Below, piece after piece: positions 34,474 to 44,126 of a stretch of DNA of 64,000 nt. Both the position numbers and the translations under genes were made by a program. The first letter of the stretch is position 1. Every line of letters starts with the position of its first letter. Below the pieces are notes generated by a model. That model was not told where the DNA came from. It did not search any database and saw nothing but the letters and a program-made list of their open reading frames with translations. Location of the stretch: positions 1-64,000 of the forward strand of contig NZ_JACIEF010000002.1 of the NCBI RefSeq assembly GCF_014196715.1, given 5' to 3'. The DNA is from Pedobacter zeae. GTDB taxonomy: Bacteria > Bacteroidota > Bacteroidia > Sphingobacteriales > Sphingobacteriaceae.

Positions 34474-37400
34474 ATGAAAAACATTTATCTGAACCTCTTC
34501 GTTTTTTTTCTCTTCTGCAGTTGTTCCCAATCTCTGATGGCGCAATCTCAGCATTTAGCCAAAGGGCAGCACAATCCAATTATACCAGGCTATTTCGCAG
34601 ATCCAACGGTGAAAAAATTTGGAGATACTTATTATATTTATGCCACAACAGATGGTAATGGAGGAGGATTTGGACCATCACAGGTATGGACTTCAAAAGA
34701 TTTTGTGAATTGGGTCATGCAGGATATGAACTGGCCAACAACCCATTATTATTGGGCACCAGATGTAACACAGGGGCCTGACGGAAAGTACTATCTATAC
34801 TACTGCCAGCCCGTTGAAATATTCGGTGCATCATCGGCAACACCGGTTGGCCCATGGACATCGCTTTTAGCGCCCGGAAAACCAATAGTTTCAAATTTTA
34901 TGGTGCCAAAGGTGATTACACTTGATGGGCAGACATTTAAAGATGACGACGGGAAGTATTATATGTATTGGGGTACCTGGGGCATTTATCCAGGCCATGG
35001 TTGTGGTGTGGGTTTATTGAATGATGACATGAAGTCGTTTTCAAAACTTGCGCAGATCCCAAATACCGATGCAAAAGACTTTTTCGAGGCCCCGTTTGTA
35101 TTCAAAAGAAAGAACATTTATTACCTCACTTATTCATCCGGCTATTGCGAAGATGGGACTTACCGGGTACAGTATGCCACTGCAAGCAACCCGATGGGAC
35201 CTTTTAAATATGGGCCGGATAATCCTATTCTCGCAACAAATGGCGATGGAACAGTTCATGGGCCAGGGCATCAGTCTGTTCTGCAGCAGGGAGATGATTT
35301 TTACCTGGTTTATCATCGCCATAATAACCCGCACAATGATGGTGGTTATCACCGGCAGGTAGCGGCAGATAAAATGATCTTCGATGAAAAAGGAAACATA
35401 CTGAAGTTGGTTCCTACACATTCCGGAATTGGCTATTTGGCAAAAAATGTGAATCCGCATCCAGATCTGGCGCTAGGGAAAGCCGCTATAGCCTCTTCAA
35501 CTTATGATCAGGATTTTAAACCAGAATTTGCATTTGATGATAATAACGGAACTTTATGGAAAGCTAAAAGCAATATCGGTCCGGCGTGGCTCCAGATAGA
35601 TTTAGGTAAGGTTTATGATGTTAAAAGTGTGCATACTCAATTTGAATATGCAACCTGGTACTATCAATACAAAATTGAATATTCACTCGATGGCCAAACA
35701 TGGGCGCTGTACGTTGACCGGAGTAAAAATACCAAACATGGAAGTCCGATGATCGATTTTGGAAACGTTAAGGCCAGGTACCTGCGCACAACGATTTTAC
35801 GGACAGAATATCCGGGCTTAAATAAGGCGATCTGGAACATGAAGGTTTTTGATCATGCTGATTATAATCCGGTAATGCATACGAGCATCAAAAAATGGGA
35901 ATCTTTGCAACGTTTTGAACCGAAGGGGCTGTTGGTAGATCTCAATTTTGATCATCTTCGGATAGGGTCAATAGCGGCTCATGTTCAAAATAATGGAAAA
36001 TTAGCGGGCGTGTTTTCTGCTATGGGCGCAAATAAACCGATTACATCCATGATAGGTGGAAAAAAGGCTTTAGTTTTCTCAGGCACGGCACGTTTATCAT
36101 CGTCCTTTCGTGCACCATCATCAATGCTGGGGAACAGCAGCTATAGCGTAAGTATGTGGGTATTAAACCCAGAAATTGATAAAGAAGAAACAATCGTTTC
36201 ATGGACGGGTAAGGGGGGCGTTAATTTAAGTAATGCTGCGGTAGGTTACGGCAATAGTAAAAGTGCAGGTGCTGCCACCCATCTTGGCTGGGCAGATTTG
36301 GGGTACAGAAATTTACCCAAAGCAAATGAATGGCATCTGATTACTATGGTTTTTGATGGCACAATGGAGCGTATATATGTTGATGGAAAATTGGATAGGG
36401 CAGAAAGAAGGATGCTTTTCGTCAACAATCTGACCAGGTTTCTTGTGGGTGGCAATGATGATGGGACTTCAGGATTTTCTGGTGCGCTGGCCTCCTTAAA
36501 AATTTACGATGTTCCATTAACCGGTACAGAGATTAAAGCAGCCTATACAAAAGGCATTACTAACCATGTGGTTCTATATGCAGATACAAAAAAACTTGAA
36601 TATGGAGATTTAACAAATTGGCCCAACAATGGGACTGCTTTAGGAGAACTGACATGCAAGGGAAATACCGAGGTTGCCGATGTTAATGGGAAAATAACTA
36701 CTATATTGGCAAATGGCAGTAAAATCCTTCTGGAAGGCCGTATGAGAAAAGAAATTGATTTTTCAAGACCATTTACGGCAGTTTTTTCTCTTTTACCTGC
36801 TGTTGGTTCAAAAACAGATCTGTTTTTTGGTAAAAGAAATAAAGCCGCGAGGATAGAGGGTAATGGAAAATGGCAGCAGTTAATCTGTTCTTTTTCTAAG
36901 GGGAAGTTCCAGGTATTTATCAATGGTAAGCCGGCCAGTTATGCAATGGTCCGTAATAACCAAAGAGACCAGCGTATTTTGATTGAATCTTCTGGTGGGA
37001 CAACTGCAATTTCATCAATTACCATATACAATTATGGCCTCGATCATCGTAATTGCTTGAAAGAATTTAATTTTTGGAAACAAACCTTAGGCAATGTTAG
37101 CTTAAAAGCATCATTTACCTCAAAGCCGTCAGCAGTTACGCCAACTATGGTTTATCTGGCAGCCGATAAACCTGAACTGCCAGGTAATGATCTCGAATAT
37201 CTTTTTAAAAATGATAAAGATAAAGGGCATGCAAAATGGTTGCGGTCATCAGATTATTTCGATTTTTCGGTCTTTCCCCAAAGTAGTTATAGTTATACGG
37301 TCAAAATCAGAGATAATTTTGGAAATGTTACCCAAACTTCTCTTCCGTTTGCTGTTACAACCGATTCTTCGCAATTTATTATCAAAAAACAGGCTGGATC

Positions 37401-37998
37401 GGCCCGGTCGGTTCCGGCAGCAAAAAATGGTTTAACAGGGACTTCCTGGGAGGGTTTATTGGGAAATGCAGATACGGTTACTCAGCATTCAGGTATCCTG
37501 AAGATGGTTTCGCACCATACATTTTGGGATGGATCGGAGGCAACGGGGCCCTTTGCCTACAACTATGTGGAGGGTGATTTTATTGCTGAGGTAATGCTTT
37601 CAGATATGCTGGGACTAAAGGAGAAGAAAGCTTATGGCGCAAATGAGGCTGGTATTATGGTTAAAGCTTTAGCCAATGGAAGAATGCTTTTACAAAATGG
37701 CATTATGCCAGGCTGGGGCATTGGAAATATTGTCACCAACCTCGATAATGGAGGCAGAAAGCAGACGAACAACCTCTCCGGATGGGCTTTTTATAAACAC
37801 CTGCAGATACAAAGGGCCGGAAATACATTTTTTATGCGTGGCAGCAGCGATGGGAAAGCTTGGGTAGATCTTCCGGGCAGCCCTGTAAAAAGAGATGATC
37901 TGGGTAATGGCTTACAGGTTGGTGTTTACCACGCCACCTATGGTGATGCTTCTGGTTATGCATCCTTTAGCGATTTTAAGATTATACAGCAGAAATAA
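34474..37998 (+). CDS. Secreted multidomain GH43 glycosidase with F5/8C and LamG-like domains
   Basis: A 1174-residue exported enzyme (signal about 1-24, ending SLMAQ; ATG at 34474, since the frame opens earlier only with TTG). The GH43 propeller spans about 30-325, with Asp43 in GYFADPTV as base, WAPDV as the second acid and Glu205 in FFEAPF as general acid. A discoidin/F5-8C domain (about 335-465) and a LamG-like domain (about 490-700) follow. A second concanavalin-like segment lies near 710-860, and a DUF1349-like domain (about 985-1172) ends the protein. Likely target: an arabinose- or xylose-containing plant glycan, as for the GH51 enzyme. Confidence 0.88.
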   Translation: MKNIYLNLFVFFLFCSCSQSLMAQSQHLAKGQHNPIIPGYFADPTVKKFGDTYYIYATTDGNGGGFGPSQVWTSKDFVNWVMQDMNWPTTHYYWAPDVTQGPDGKYYLYYCQPVEIFGASSATPVGPWTSLLAPGKPIVSNFMVPKVITLDGQTFKDDDGKYYMYWGTWGIYPGHGCGVGLLNDDMKSFSKLAQIPNTDAKDFFEAPFVFKRKNIYYLTYSSGYCEDGTYRVQYATASNPMGPFKYGPDNPILATNGDGTVHGPGHQSVLQQGDDFYLVYHRHNNPHNDGGYHRQVAADKMIFDEKGNILKLVPTHSGIGYLAKNVNPHPDLALGKAAIASSTYDQDFKPEFAFDDNNGTLWKAKSNIGPAWLQIDLGKVYDVKSVHTQFEYATWYYQYKIEYSLDGQTWALYVDRSKNTKHGSPMIDFGNVKARYLRTTILRTEYPGLNKAIWNMKVFDHADYNPVMHTSIKKWESLQRFEPKGLLVDLNFDHLRIGSIAAHVQNNGKLAGVFSAMGANKPITSMIGGKKALVFSGTARLSSSFRAPSSMLGNSSYSVSMWVLNPEIDKEETIVSWTGKGGVNLSNAAVGYGNSKSAGAATHLGWADLGYRNLPKANEWHLITMVFDGTMERIYVDGKLDRAERRMLFVNNLTRFLVGGNDDGTSGFSGALASLKIYDVPLTGTEIKAAYTKGITNHVVLYADTKKLEYGDLTNWPNNGTALGELTCKGNTEVADVNGKITTILANGSKILLEGRMRKEIDFSRPFTAVFSLLPAVGSKTDLFFGKRNKAARIEGNGKWQQLICSFSKGKFQVFINGKPASYAMVRNNQRDQRILIESSGGTTAISSITIYNYGLDHRNCLKEFNFWKQTLGNVSLKASFTSKPSAVTPTMVYLAADKPELPGNDLEYLFKNDKDKGHAKWLRSSDYFDFSVFPQSSYSYTVKIRDNFGNVTQTSLPFAVTTDSSQFIIKKQAGSARSVPAAKNGLTGTSWEGLLGNADTVTQHSGILKMVSHHTFWDGSEATGPFAYNYVEGDFIAEVMLSDMLGLKEKKAYGANEAGIMVKALANGRMLLQNGIMPGWGIGNIVTNLDNGGRKQTNNLSGWAFYKHLQIQRAGNTFFMRGSSDGKAWVDLPGSPVKRDDLGNGLQVGVYHATYGDASGYASFSDFKIIQQK

Positions 37999-38498
37999 AG
38001 GGGCATGGATGCCTTAGTTTAGCTGTTATTGGAAGATTTTCCAGGCAATTATACCTGGTGCCCCTGGTAAAGTGTTTAATTTGTTGTTTTTCAAAAAAAA
38101 TAAATATAGATAAAACTCAAAAACGCTGATACGATCAGAAGCCGGTCTTTTTTATCAATCAGCAAGCCTTCAACGGCCAGAAGATCCATTTCTGTATTTA
38201 AAAAGCAGCATATGGTATCTTCAGGACAAGAGGCCATTGGTTCGTTCATAACGTTAATGAGGTGCTAGGCTGAACAGTCTTTCAGGTGCAACGCGGATAC
38301 CTCAGGGGCTTCCCAGCCTCGAGAACTACCTCTTATTCTTCAGATAAAGCCAAAAATCATTATCTTGAAAACTATATATAACCGGTTGGTGTTACATATC
38401 ATGAAGTAAATCAGTTAATTAACCGGCAAAAATGGGCGGTCGCATATCGTGTGTTGCCGAATGTTTTTGCAGAAATAGGTACATAAGCCCAGGATAAT
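37999..38498. other. Intergenic region without recognisable gene
   Basis: This 500-base gap holds only short frames. The longest plausible one (38091-38249, minus strand, 52 residues) has a hydrophobic end but no recognisable domain. CCAGG-N8-CCTGG near 38040 could form a weak hairpin after the GH43 gene. I see no tRNA or insertion sequence. Confidence 0.4.
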
Positions 38499-39617
38499 AT
38501 GAATACCAGAAGAGACTTTTTACAAAAAATGGGTGCATCAGTATTGATGTTGAAATTAGGTTCAATATCGGCATTTGCTAATGTTCCAGACCAAATTGAG
38601 CAGCCTTACCAGGGTAGGGTACTGCGGGTAGCTATTATGGGTTTAGGTGGATATGGCACCCGTGTAGCCGAGGCCATGAAAGCCTGTACCAAGGCAAAAC
38701 TGGTGGGCGTAATCAGTGGTACGCCTTCGAAAATTAAAGAGTGGCAAACGAAATACAACCTCCCTGAAAAGAATTGTTATCATTATGACAACTTCGATGA
38801 GGTGAAAAATAATCCGGATATAGATGCAATTTATGTGATTACGCCAAATGCCCTCCACCATAGTCAGGTTATTCGTGTGGCAAAAGCAGGAAAACACGCC
38901 ATATGCGAAAAACCGATGGCATTAAATGCCAAAGAGGGCCAGGAGATGGTTGATGCCTGTAAAAAAGCGAATGTAAAGTTACTGGTTGGTTATAGGATGC
39001 ATTTTGAACCCCGTACGCTGGAAGTAATCCGGATGAGAAATGCGGGCGAATTCGGTAAGGTTATGTTTTTCCAGGGGCAATGTGGTTTTAAAATAGGCGA
39101 TCCTTTGCAGTGGCGATTAAACAAGGCGCTTGCGGGTGGCGGATCAATGATGGATATTGGCATCTATGCGATTAACGGGGCAAGATATATGCTAGGCGAA
39201 GAGCCTGTTTGGGTGACGGCCCAGGAAACCAAAACTGACCCGGTAAAGTTTAAAGAAGGTGTAGATGAGACCATACAATTTCAATTAGGTTTCCCCAGCG
39301 GTGCGGTAGCCTCCTGCCTGTCGAGTTATAACATCAATCACCTGGATAGATTTTTTCTGAGTGGCGATAAAGGATTTGCAGAAATGCAACCTTCTACCGG
39401 CTATGGCCCGATCAAAGGTAGAACGCATAAGGGGGAACTCACGCAGCCGGTAACCACACATCAAACGGTACAGATGGATGAAATGGCAACTATTATTTTT
39501 GAAGATAAAAAGCCGGTAGTTCCTGTAAATGGCGAGGAAGGCTTAAAAGACCTTAAAATTATTGATGCCATTTATGAGGCCGTAAGAACGGGGAAAAAGA
39601 TTAAACTAATGGCTTAG
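38499..39617 (+). CDS. Tat-exported Gfo/Idh/MocA-family oxidoreductase
   Basis: A 372-residue NAD(P)-dependent sugar oxidoreductase similar to glucose-fructose oxidoreductase. The N-terminus has a twin-arginine signal (TRRDFLQKMGAS, then a hydrophobic run to ISAFA), so it is folded with cofactor and exported. The Rossmann motif is GLGGYGTRVAEAM; EKPMALNAKEG is the family lysine motif; GGGSMMDIGIYAING is the substrate-side helix. It lies downstream of the GH43 gene on the same strand and may act on released sugars in the periplasm. Confidence 0.92.
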   Translation: MNTRRDFLQKMGASVLMLKLGSISAFANVPDQIEQPYQGRVLRVAIMGLGGYGTRVAEAMKACTKAKLVGVISGTPSKIKEWQTKYNLPEKNCYHYDNFDEVKNNPDIDAIYVITPNALHHSQVIRVAKAGKHAICEKPMALNAKEGQEMVDACKKANVKLLVGYRMHFEPRTLEVIRMRNAGEFGKVMFFQGQCGFKIGDPLQWRLNKALAGGGSMMDIGIYAINGARYMLGEEPVWVTAQETKTDPVKFKEGVDETIQFQLGFPSGAVASCLSSYNINHLDRFFLSGDKGFAEMQPSTGYGPIKGRTHKGELTQPVTTHQTVQMDEMATIIFEDKKPVVPVNGEEGLKDLKIIDAIYEAVRTGKKIKLMA

Positions 39618-39864
39618 CTTATTTTTTACTGCCTTTTAACCATTCAAACTTGTGCTAAGCCATTACAAGAAAAGGTATTCATCTTCGAACAATGGCCTGC
39701 CTGCCGAAACGAAAAGTACCACATTGTTAATTATTTCAGGCAGAAAGCCACCTGCCTGATCATTTTTGAACGAGATTACCAATTAATTGAACGAATAAAC
39801 AAAACGCCTTAGCCTTACTATAGTCACTTTTGTAATCACAATTACATACTCAACAAAAAAGACT

Positions 39865-40353
39865 ATGGGACTATCAGGTTTAGGAATTTTTCATACCATC
39901 ATTGGTATCGTTGCCATTGTATCGGCAATCATTTCATTTGTACGCTTTGGCAAAATTGATTTAACACAACTTAGCGGTAAAATATATTTTTATACCACTA
40001 CGGTTACGGCTTTAACTGCGTTGGGGATCTCCAAACACGGCGGCTTTAATGCAGGGCACATTTTTTCGGTATTCATTTTTATTTTGGTGGTGGTAGCTTT
40101 TTGGCTCTCGGTAAAGAGAAGTGCCAGTAATAAGGCCCGTTACGCAGAGAATTTTTTACTCTCCTTCAGCTTTTTTCTCTCGCTCATCCCTACCGTGAAC
40201 GAAACCTTTACCCGCGTACCGCTGGGCCATCCCTTGGCCAAAGGTCCTGCCGATCCGCTAATTGCCAAAACCTTGCTTGTGCTTTTAATTCTATTTATTG
40301 CAGGTGCTGTTTACCAGTATATTAAACAACGCAGGATAGCTAAATTGAATTAA
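39865..40353 (+). CDS. Membrane protein with about four helices, unrecognised
   Basis: A 162-residue membrane protein with hydrophobic segments near residues 7-27, 45-60, 66-85 and 130-152. HGGFNAGHIF and PTVNETFTRVPLGHPLAKGP are polar segments that could bind a ligand or metal. It resembles DUF2306-type membrane proteins, but this is a weak match by eye. It stands in front of the AraC gene at 40472 on the same strand. Confidence 0.7.
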   Translation: MGLSGLGIFHTIIGIVAIVSAIISFVRFGKIDLTQLSGKIYFYTTTVTALTALGISKHGGFNAGHIFSVFIFILVVVAFWLSVKRSASNKARYAENFLLSFSFFLSLIPTVNETFTRVPLGHPLAKGPADPLIAKTLLVLLILFIAGAVYQYIKQRRIAKLN

Positions 40354-40373
40354 GAGCGGCATCGTGCCTTTCA

Positions 40374-40399
40374 GATCATTAAAATGATGATCATTAAAA
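40374..40399. promoter_or_regulatory. Direct repeat and palindrome before AraC gene
   Basis: GATCATTAAAA occurs twice (40374-40384 and 40389-40399), a 15-base period. Across the join, AATGAT-G-ATCATT (40383-40395) is a perfect palindrome. It lies about 75-100 bases before the AraC-family start. Tandem direct half-sites are typical for AraC-family dimers. Confidence 0.5.
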
Positions 40400-40471
40400 G
40401 ACTAATGCGCGGTGCTTAAAAGCTAAACCCTGCATTAGTTTTCCTATTTTTATAGCTGAAGGTTTTTTAAC

Positions 40472-41323
40472 ATGATCATTGACCATAAAAAATACGAATT
40501 GTTTGGTAAATCCATTATCCAAAACATCAGGATAAAGACACCTTTTACCTTCGATTTTCCCATTACTGATAATGCCTGCTTTTTGTATATGTTACAGGGC
40601 GAAATGCAATATCACCGCGACGAAGACCTGGTAAATATACCCCATAAACATGCTTTGTTTTTAAATTGTATACAGGCAAGCAAAACCATCAGTAATTTAA
40701 ATGAAGGGGATGTGAACGAAATCATGATCGTTAATTTTCATCCCGATATTTTAAAGCGGATCTACGACCGGGAACTGCCGGTTATACTTCATGCACCCGA
40801 CCGGATGGTTTCGAACAAAAGTGTCGAGATTTTAAATAACAATTTTTTAATCGAAAAATATATCGAAGGTTTGCTGTTTTATTTCCGGCATCCGGCACTG
40901 GTTAATGAAGATATACTGGTTTTAAAGTTAAAGGAAATTATACTGCTCCTGGCCCAAACCGCTAATGCCCGGGCCATACAAACCATATTTACACAGCTTT
41001 TTTCGCCTGCTACCTACACCTTTAAACAAATTATTGAGGCTAACCTGTTTTCCCAGCTCAGTATTGATGAACTGGCACAGCTTAATAATTTAAGTTTATC
41101 GTCTTTTAAGCGCGAATTTACCAAACATTACAACGATACCCCAGCCAATTATATCAAAACCAAGCGGCTCGAAAAAGCTGCAGAACTGCTGTTAATTTCA
41201 AACGAAAGGATTAAAAACATTGCTTTTAACTGTGGTTATAATGATTTGGCTAATTTTACCAAAAGCTTTCGCGACAGGTATAAATGCACACCCAGCGATT
41301 TTAGAGCGCGCCGGCAGGGCTAA
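40472..41323 (+). CDS. AraC-family transcriptional regulator
   Basis: A 283-residue regulator. The N-terminal domain (1-165) is cupin-like (LQGEMQYHRDEDLVNIPHKHALFLN). The C-terminal helix-turn-helix pair is LSIDELAQLNNLSLSSFKREF and IKNIAFNCGYNDLANFTKSF, with the final FRDRYKCTPSDFR typical of the family. Upstream tandem half-sites suggest self-control. Probable target is the neighbouring membrane protein or the S41 peptidase gene. Confidence 0.9.
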   Translation: MIIDHKKYELFGKSIIQNIRIKTPFTFDFPITDNACFLYMLQGEMQYHRDEDLVNIPHKHALFLNCIQASKTISNLNEGDVNEIMIVNFHPDILKRIYDRELPVILHAPDRMVSNKSVEILNNNFLIEKYIEGLLFYFRHPALVNEDILVLKLKEIILLLAQTANARAIQTIFTQLFSPATYTFKQIIEANLFSQLSIDELAQLNNLSLSSFKREFTKHYNDTPANYIKTKRLEKAAELLLISNERIKNIAFNCGYNDLANFTKSFRDRYKCTPSDFRARRQG

Positions 41324-41553
41324 GGATACGCTCGATCGGATACTACGGAACCCAATATTTTCTTCGGAAGCAACAGCCCGACTGACCAATAACCAGGTGT
41401 CATCAGTCTTACCAATGCAGAACTGACTGTAGCATACAGTTCTGCAGCGCAAATGACAGGTCACTAAAAGGGCTTACCACCGGCAAAACCTGCTGCCATA
41501 ACGATTTCACAGTTTTTAACAAAATCCTGTGTATGAAGTATCTATCTTCGGTT

Positions 41554-42987
41554 ATGAAACAATTTTTATCCGTTACTTTCCTGCTTTTACATTCACTGCT
41601 CCTTTTGGCGCAACCCAATACAGCCTTCGATCCACAGCGAACCATAACTGCCGATTCTGCACGGCGCAGTATTACAGAACTTATGGGTGAAATGGCCAAA
41701 AAACATCCCGGTTTTTATCGCTATACCTCAAAGCCTGAATTTGCACATTTTATTGATTCGAGCCTGGCGGCAATCAAGGGGCCAATGGATCAGCTGCAAT
41801 ACTTCCGCACGATTAAACCACTCATTGCTAAAGTACGTTGCGTTCATACCAATGTGTCTTTAAGTGGCGAGTACATGGATTTCCTGAACAAACAGCAAAA
41901 TATGCTCCCTCTTGATGTATACTTTATAGGCGAAAAAGCCTATATCAGCAAGAACTATTCCGGGAACGGGGCGGTGCCTGTAGGTGCAGAATTGCTGAGC
42001 ATTAACGGACATTCGATTACTGCCATCAGGGCACGCCTGTTTGAGATGATCCCGTCTGACGGTTTTAACCAAACCTGGAAATACCAGGCAATCAATAACC
42101 GTTTCGCCCAGGCTTACCGGGCAAATTACGAACTCAGCGATTCCTATAAAATACGGGTAGCGACTGACCAGGGCGAAAAGGAATTTGACCTGGCAGCTGT
42201 GCGCAACGAGGTGATACCGGTGCCGGCCATCATGGATCTGGGGAACAAACCAAGATTGAGTTTCAGCATTAAAGAAGCTGTTGGTACGCTAACCATCCGT
42301 TCTTTTGGCGAAACGGATATTAAAGCCGGCAAGCAGCAGTTCCGGAAATTTATTGCCGGGGTTTTCAAAGAGCTTAAGGAGCAGCATATCCAAAAGCTGG
42401 TGATTGATCTGCGTAATAATACCGGTGGCAGCGACCCGAATGCAGTATTGCTTAGCCGGTACCTGATCAACCAGCCTTTCCGGTATTGGGACCGGATCGA
42501 AGTGACCGAACCTTTCGCCCTTAGCCTGAAAGGTTCTGCTAAACTGATCTACGGAAAGCCGGTAAAGATGGATTCGGTATACCTGTGGCGCAAATCCAAA
42601 TTCACCCGTGAGTTTGATTTCTATGAAGTGCAGCAACCTGAAGCCGATGTTTATACCGGCAAGGTGGTGGTATTAGTCAATGGTGCCTGCCTATCTTCCT
42701 GTGCAGACTTATCAGCCGTTTTACAGTATAACAAACGTGCCTTGTTTGTAGGCGAGGAGACAGGTGGAGGATACCAGGGGAATAACAGCGGCCTGATGCC
42801 GGAAGCCAAACTTGACTTCGGGCTTAAAGTGTCTATCCCACTTCTCAAGTATGTTAATGCGGTTGATCTCCATAAAAACTTTGGTCGTGGCACCCTTCCT
42901 GATGTTGTAGTCCAACCTGCCCTTGCAGATAGGTTAAAGGGAAACGATGTGGTGCTCCAAACGGCCCTGAAACAATTGGACGACTGA
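41554..42987 (+). CDS. Secreted S41-family peptidase
   Basis: A 477-residue exported peptidase (signal about residues 1-20, ending LLLLAQ). A PDZ-like region (about 110-200) precedes the S41 catalytic domain. The nucleophile region NGACLSSCADLS places the likely catalytic Ser at 382, followed by ALFVGEETGGGYQG, a conserved oxyanion-side motif. Start at 41554 is preferred because it begins directly at the signal and follows TATCTTCG; an ATG at 41533 adds seven residues. Probably a periplasmic or surface tail-type protease. Confidence 0.88.
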   Translation: MKQFLSVTFLLLHSLLLLAQPNTAFDPQRTITADSARRSITELMGEMAKKHPGFYRYTSKPEFAHFIDSSLAAIKGPMDQLQYFRTIKPLIAKVRCVHTNVSLSGEYMDFLNKQQNMLPLDVYFIGEKAYISKNYSGNGAVPVGAELLSINGHSITAIRARLFEMIPSDGFNQTWKYQAINNRFAQAYRANYELSDSYKIRVATDQGEKEFDLAAVRNEVIPVPAIMDLGNKPRLSFSIKEAVGTLTIRSFGETDIKAGKQQFRKFIAGVFKELKEQHIQKLVIDLRNNTGGSDPNAVLLSRYLINQPFRYWDRIEVTEPFALSLKGSAKLIYGKPVKMDSVYLWRKSKFTREFDFYEVQQPEADVYTGKVVVLVNGACLSSCADLSAVLQYNKRALFVGEETGGGYQGNNSGLMPEAKLDFGLKVSIPLLKYVNAVDLHKNFGRGTLPDVVVQPALADRLKGNDVVLQTALKQLDD

Positions 42988-43140
42988 GCTCTCTCTACTA
43001 TCCGTAGAGTTTAGCAGGCATGCTATAAATGAACCCATAGAAGAGGGGCTCCGGCCGGTAAAATGAAATTAAAATAACCCGGACGGGAAAAAGTCGTCAC
43101 ACTTTTGAAATAGCTTTCATCCTGCAATGCTCCAATAAAA

Positions 43141-43168
43141 AACGGCAGTAGCCAAGGCTACTGCCGTT
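43141..43168. terminator. Bidirectional terminator
   Basis: AACGGCAGTAGCC (43141-43153) pairs with GGCTACTGCCGTT (43156-43168), with T-rich or A-rich flanks on both sides. It lies between the convergent S41 peptidase (+) and SDR (-) genes, 18 bases from the SDR stop. Confidence 0.88.
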
Positions 43169-43186
43169 TTCATGTATCCTTTTCAC

Positions 43187-44047
43187 TTACAATAATTCGC
43201 CCATCCCGAATACCGTCAATCCTTTGGCAAATTGTTCAGCTACAGCCTGGTTGGCAGCTTCTATGTATTGGCCGGTTATAGGGTCGACCACGGTGCGTAA
43301 TGGCCGTGCACCTTTTGGGGTGCCGATCAGTTTTACAATGGCATCGGCAACATCCTGTGGGTCAGGTTTTTTAGCCTGCATTTCTCCGCCCAATGCGGCT
43401 ATCATTTTGTCGGGTATGGCGGCAATGGCGCCATAGCCCTCAAATACATCCTGATCAGATGCGGGGTTGTTCTTTTGTTGCATTTCTGTCGGGAAAGCAC
43501 CCGGCTCCACGAGAGCCACATCTATGCCTAAACGTTTCACCTCGTAATGCAGGCCCTCGCTTATTCCTTCCAGCGCAAACTTAGAGGCCGCATAAATGGT
43601 AGCAAACGGGAACGATACCCGCCCGAAGCCGCTGGTGATGTTAATGATCAGTCCCTCGGCCTGTTTGCGCATGGCGGGCAGTACCTGTTTAATCAAACGC
43701 CAGGGGGCATACACATTAATATCGAAAGTGGTGTGCACATCGGCCGTGGTAAAGCTCTCGGCTACACCGGTCATGCCGTAACCGGCATTGTTCACCAGCA
43801 CATCAATAGTGCCTTCTTTAGCCAAAATGCCATCAACAGCCTGCTTCACGCTTTCATCGTCAGTCAGGGTAACGTCTAAAACGGTTATGTTCTCTACTGC
43901 GGCTAAAGCCCGGGCCTTTTCAGCATTTCTTCCATGGGTATCGCGCATCGTGGCATATACCTGATGCCCCAAGGCGGCCACGCTCTGGGCGGTAAGCCAG
44001 CCAAAACCGCTATTTGTTCCGGTTATTAATACGATCTTTTTGCTCAT
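43187..44047 (-). CDS. SDR-family oxidoreductase under Crp/Fnr-type control
   Basis: A 286-residue SDR with TGTNSGFG (cofactor loop), NNAGYG, and the catalytic YAASK with ITSGFGR before it. The C-terminal region resembles the retinol-dehydrogenase-like SDRs. I chose the ATG at 44047 (MSKKIVLITG); a longer frame adds 15 residues with no family support. An operator-like palindrome lies 56-71 bases upstream, matching one in front of the Crp/Fnr gene. The substrate is unknown. Confidence 0.9.
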   Translation of the reverse strand: MSKKIVLITGTNSGFGWLTAQSVAALGHQVYATMRDTHGRNAEKARALAAVENITVLDVTLTDDESVKQAVDGILAKEGTIDVLVNNAGYGMTGVAESFTTADVHTTFDINVYAPWRLIKQVLPAMRKQAEGLIINITSGFGRVSFPFATIYAASKFALEGISEGLHYEVKRLGIDVALVEPGAFPTEMQQKNNPASDQDVFEGYGAIAAIPDKMIAALGGEMQAKKPDPQDVADAIVKLIGTPKGARPLRTVVDPITGQYIEAANQAVAEQFAKGLTVFGMGELL

Positions 44048-44102
44048 CTTTTTGTATTTTTTAAATGAATAAGCAAAGGTTGAGAATGGCAATTAAAAAA
44101 CA

Positions 44103-44118
44103 TTTACCATTTGGTAAA
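44103..44118. promoter_or_regulatory. Crp/Fnr-type operator before the SDR gene
   Basis: TTTACCA-TT-TGGTAAA is an inverted repeat with perfect 7-base arms. The same arms occur at 44730-44745 before the regulator gene. It lies just after the regulator's stop codon, upstream of the SDR start. Confidence 0.7.
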
Positions 44119-44126
44119 AAGCATCA

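Noticed and set aside
38091-38249. Minus-strand frame of 52 codons in the gap before the Gfo/Idh gene
   Set aside because: Hydrophobic C-terminus but no start context, signal or recognisable family; too short to separate from chance.
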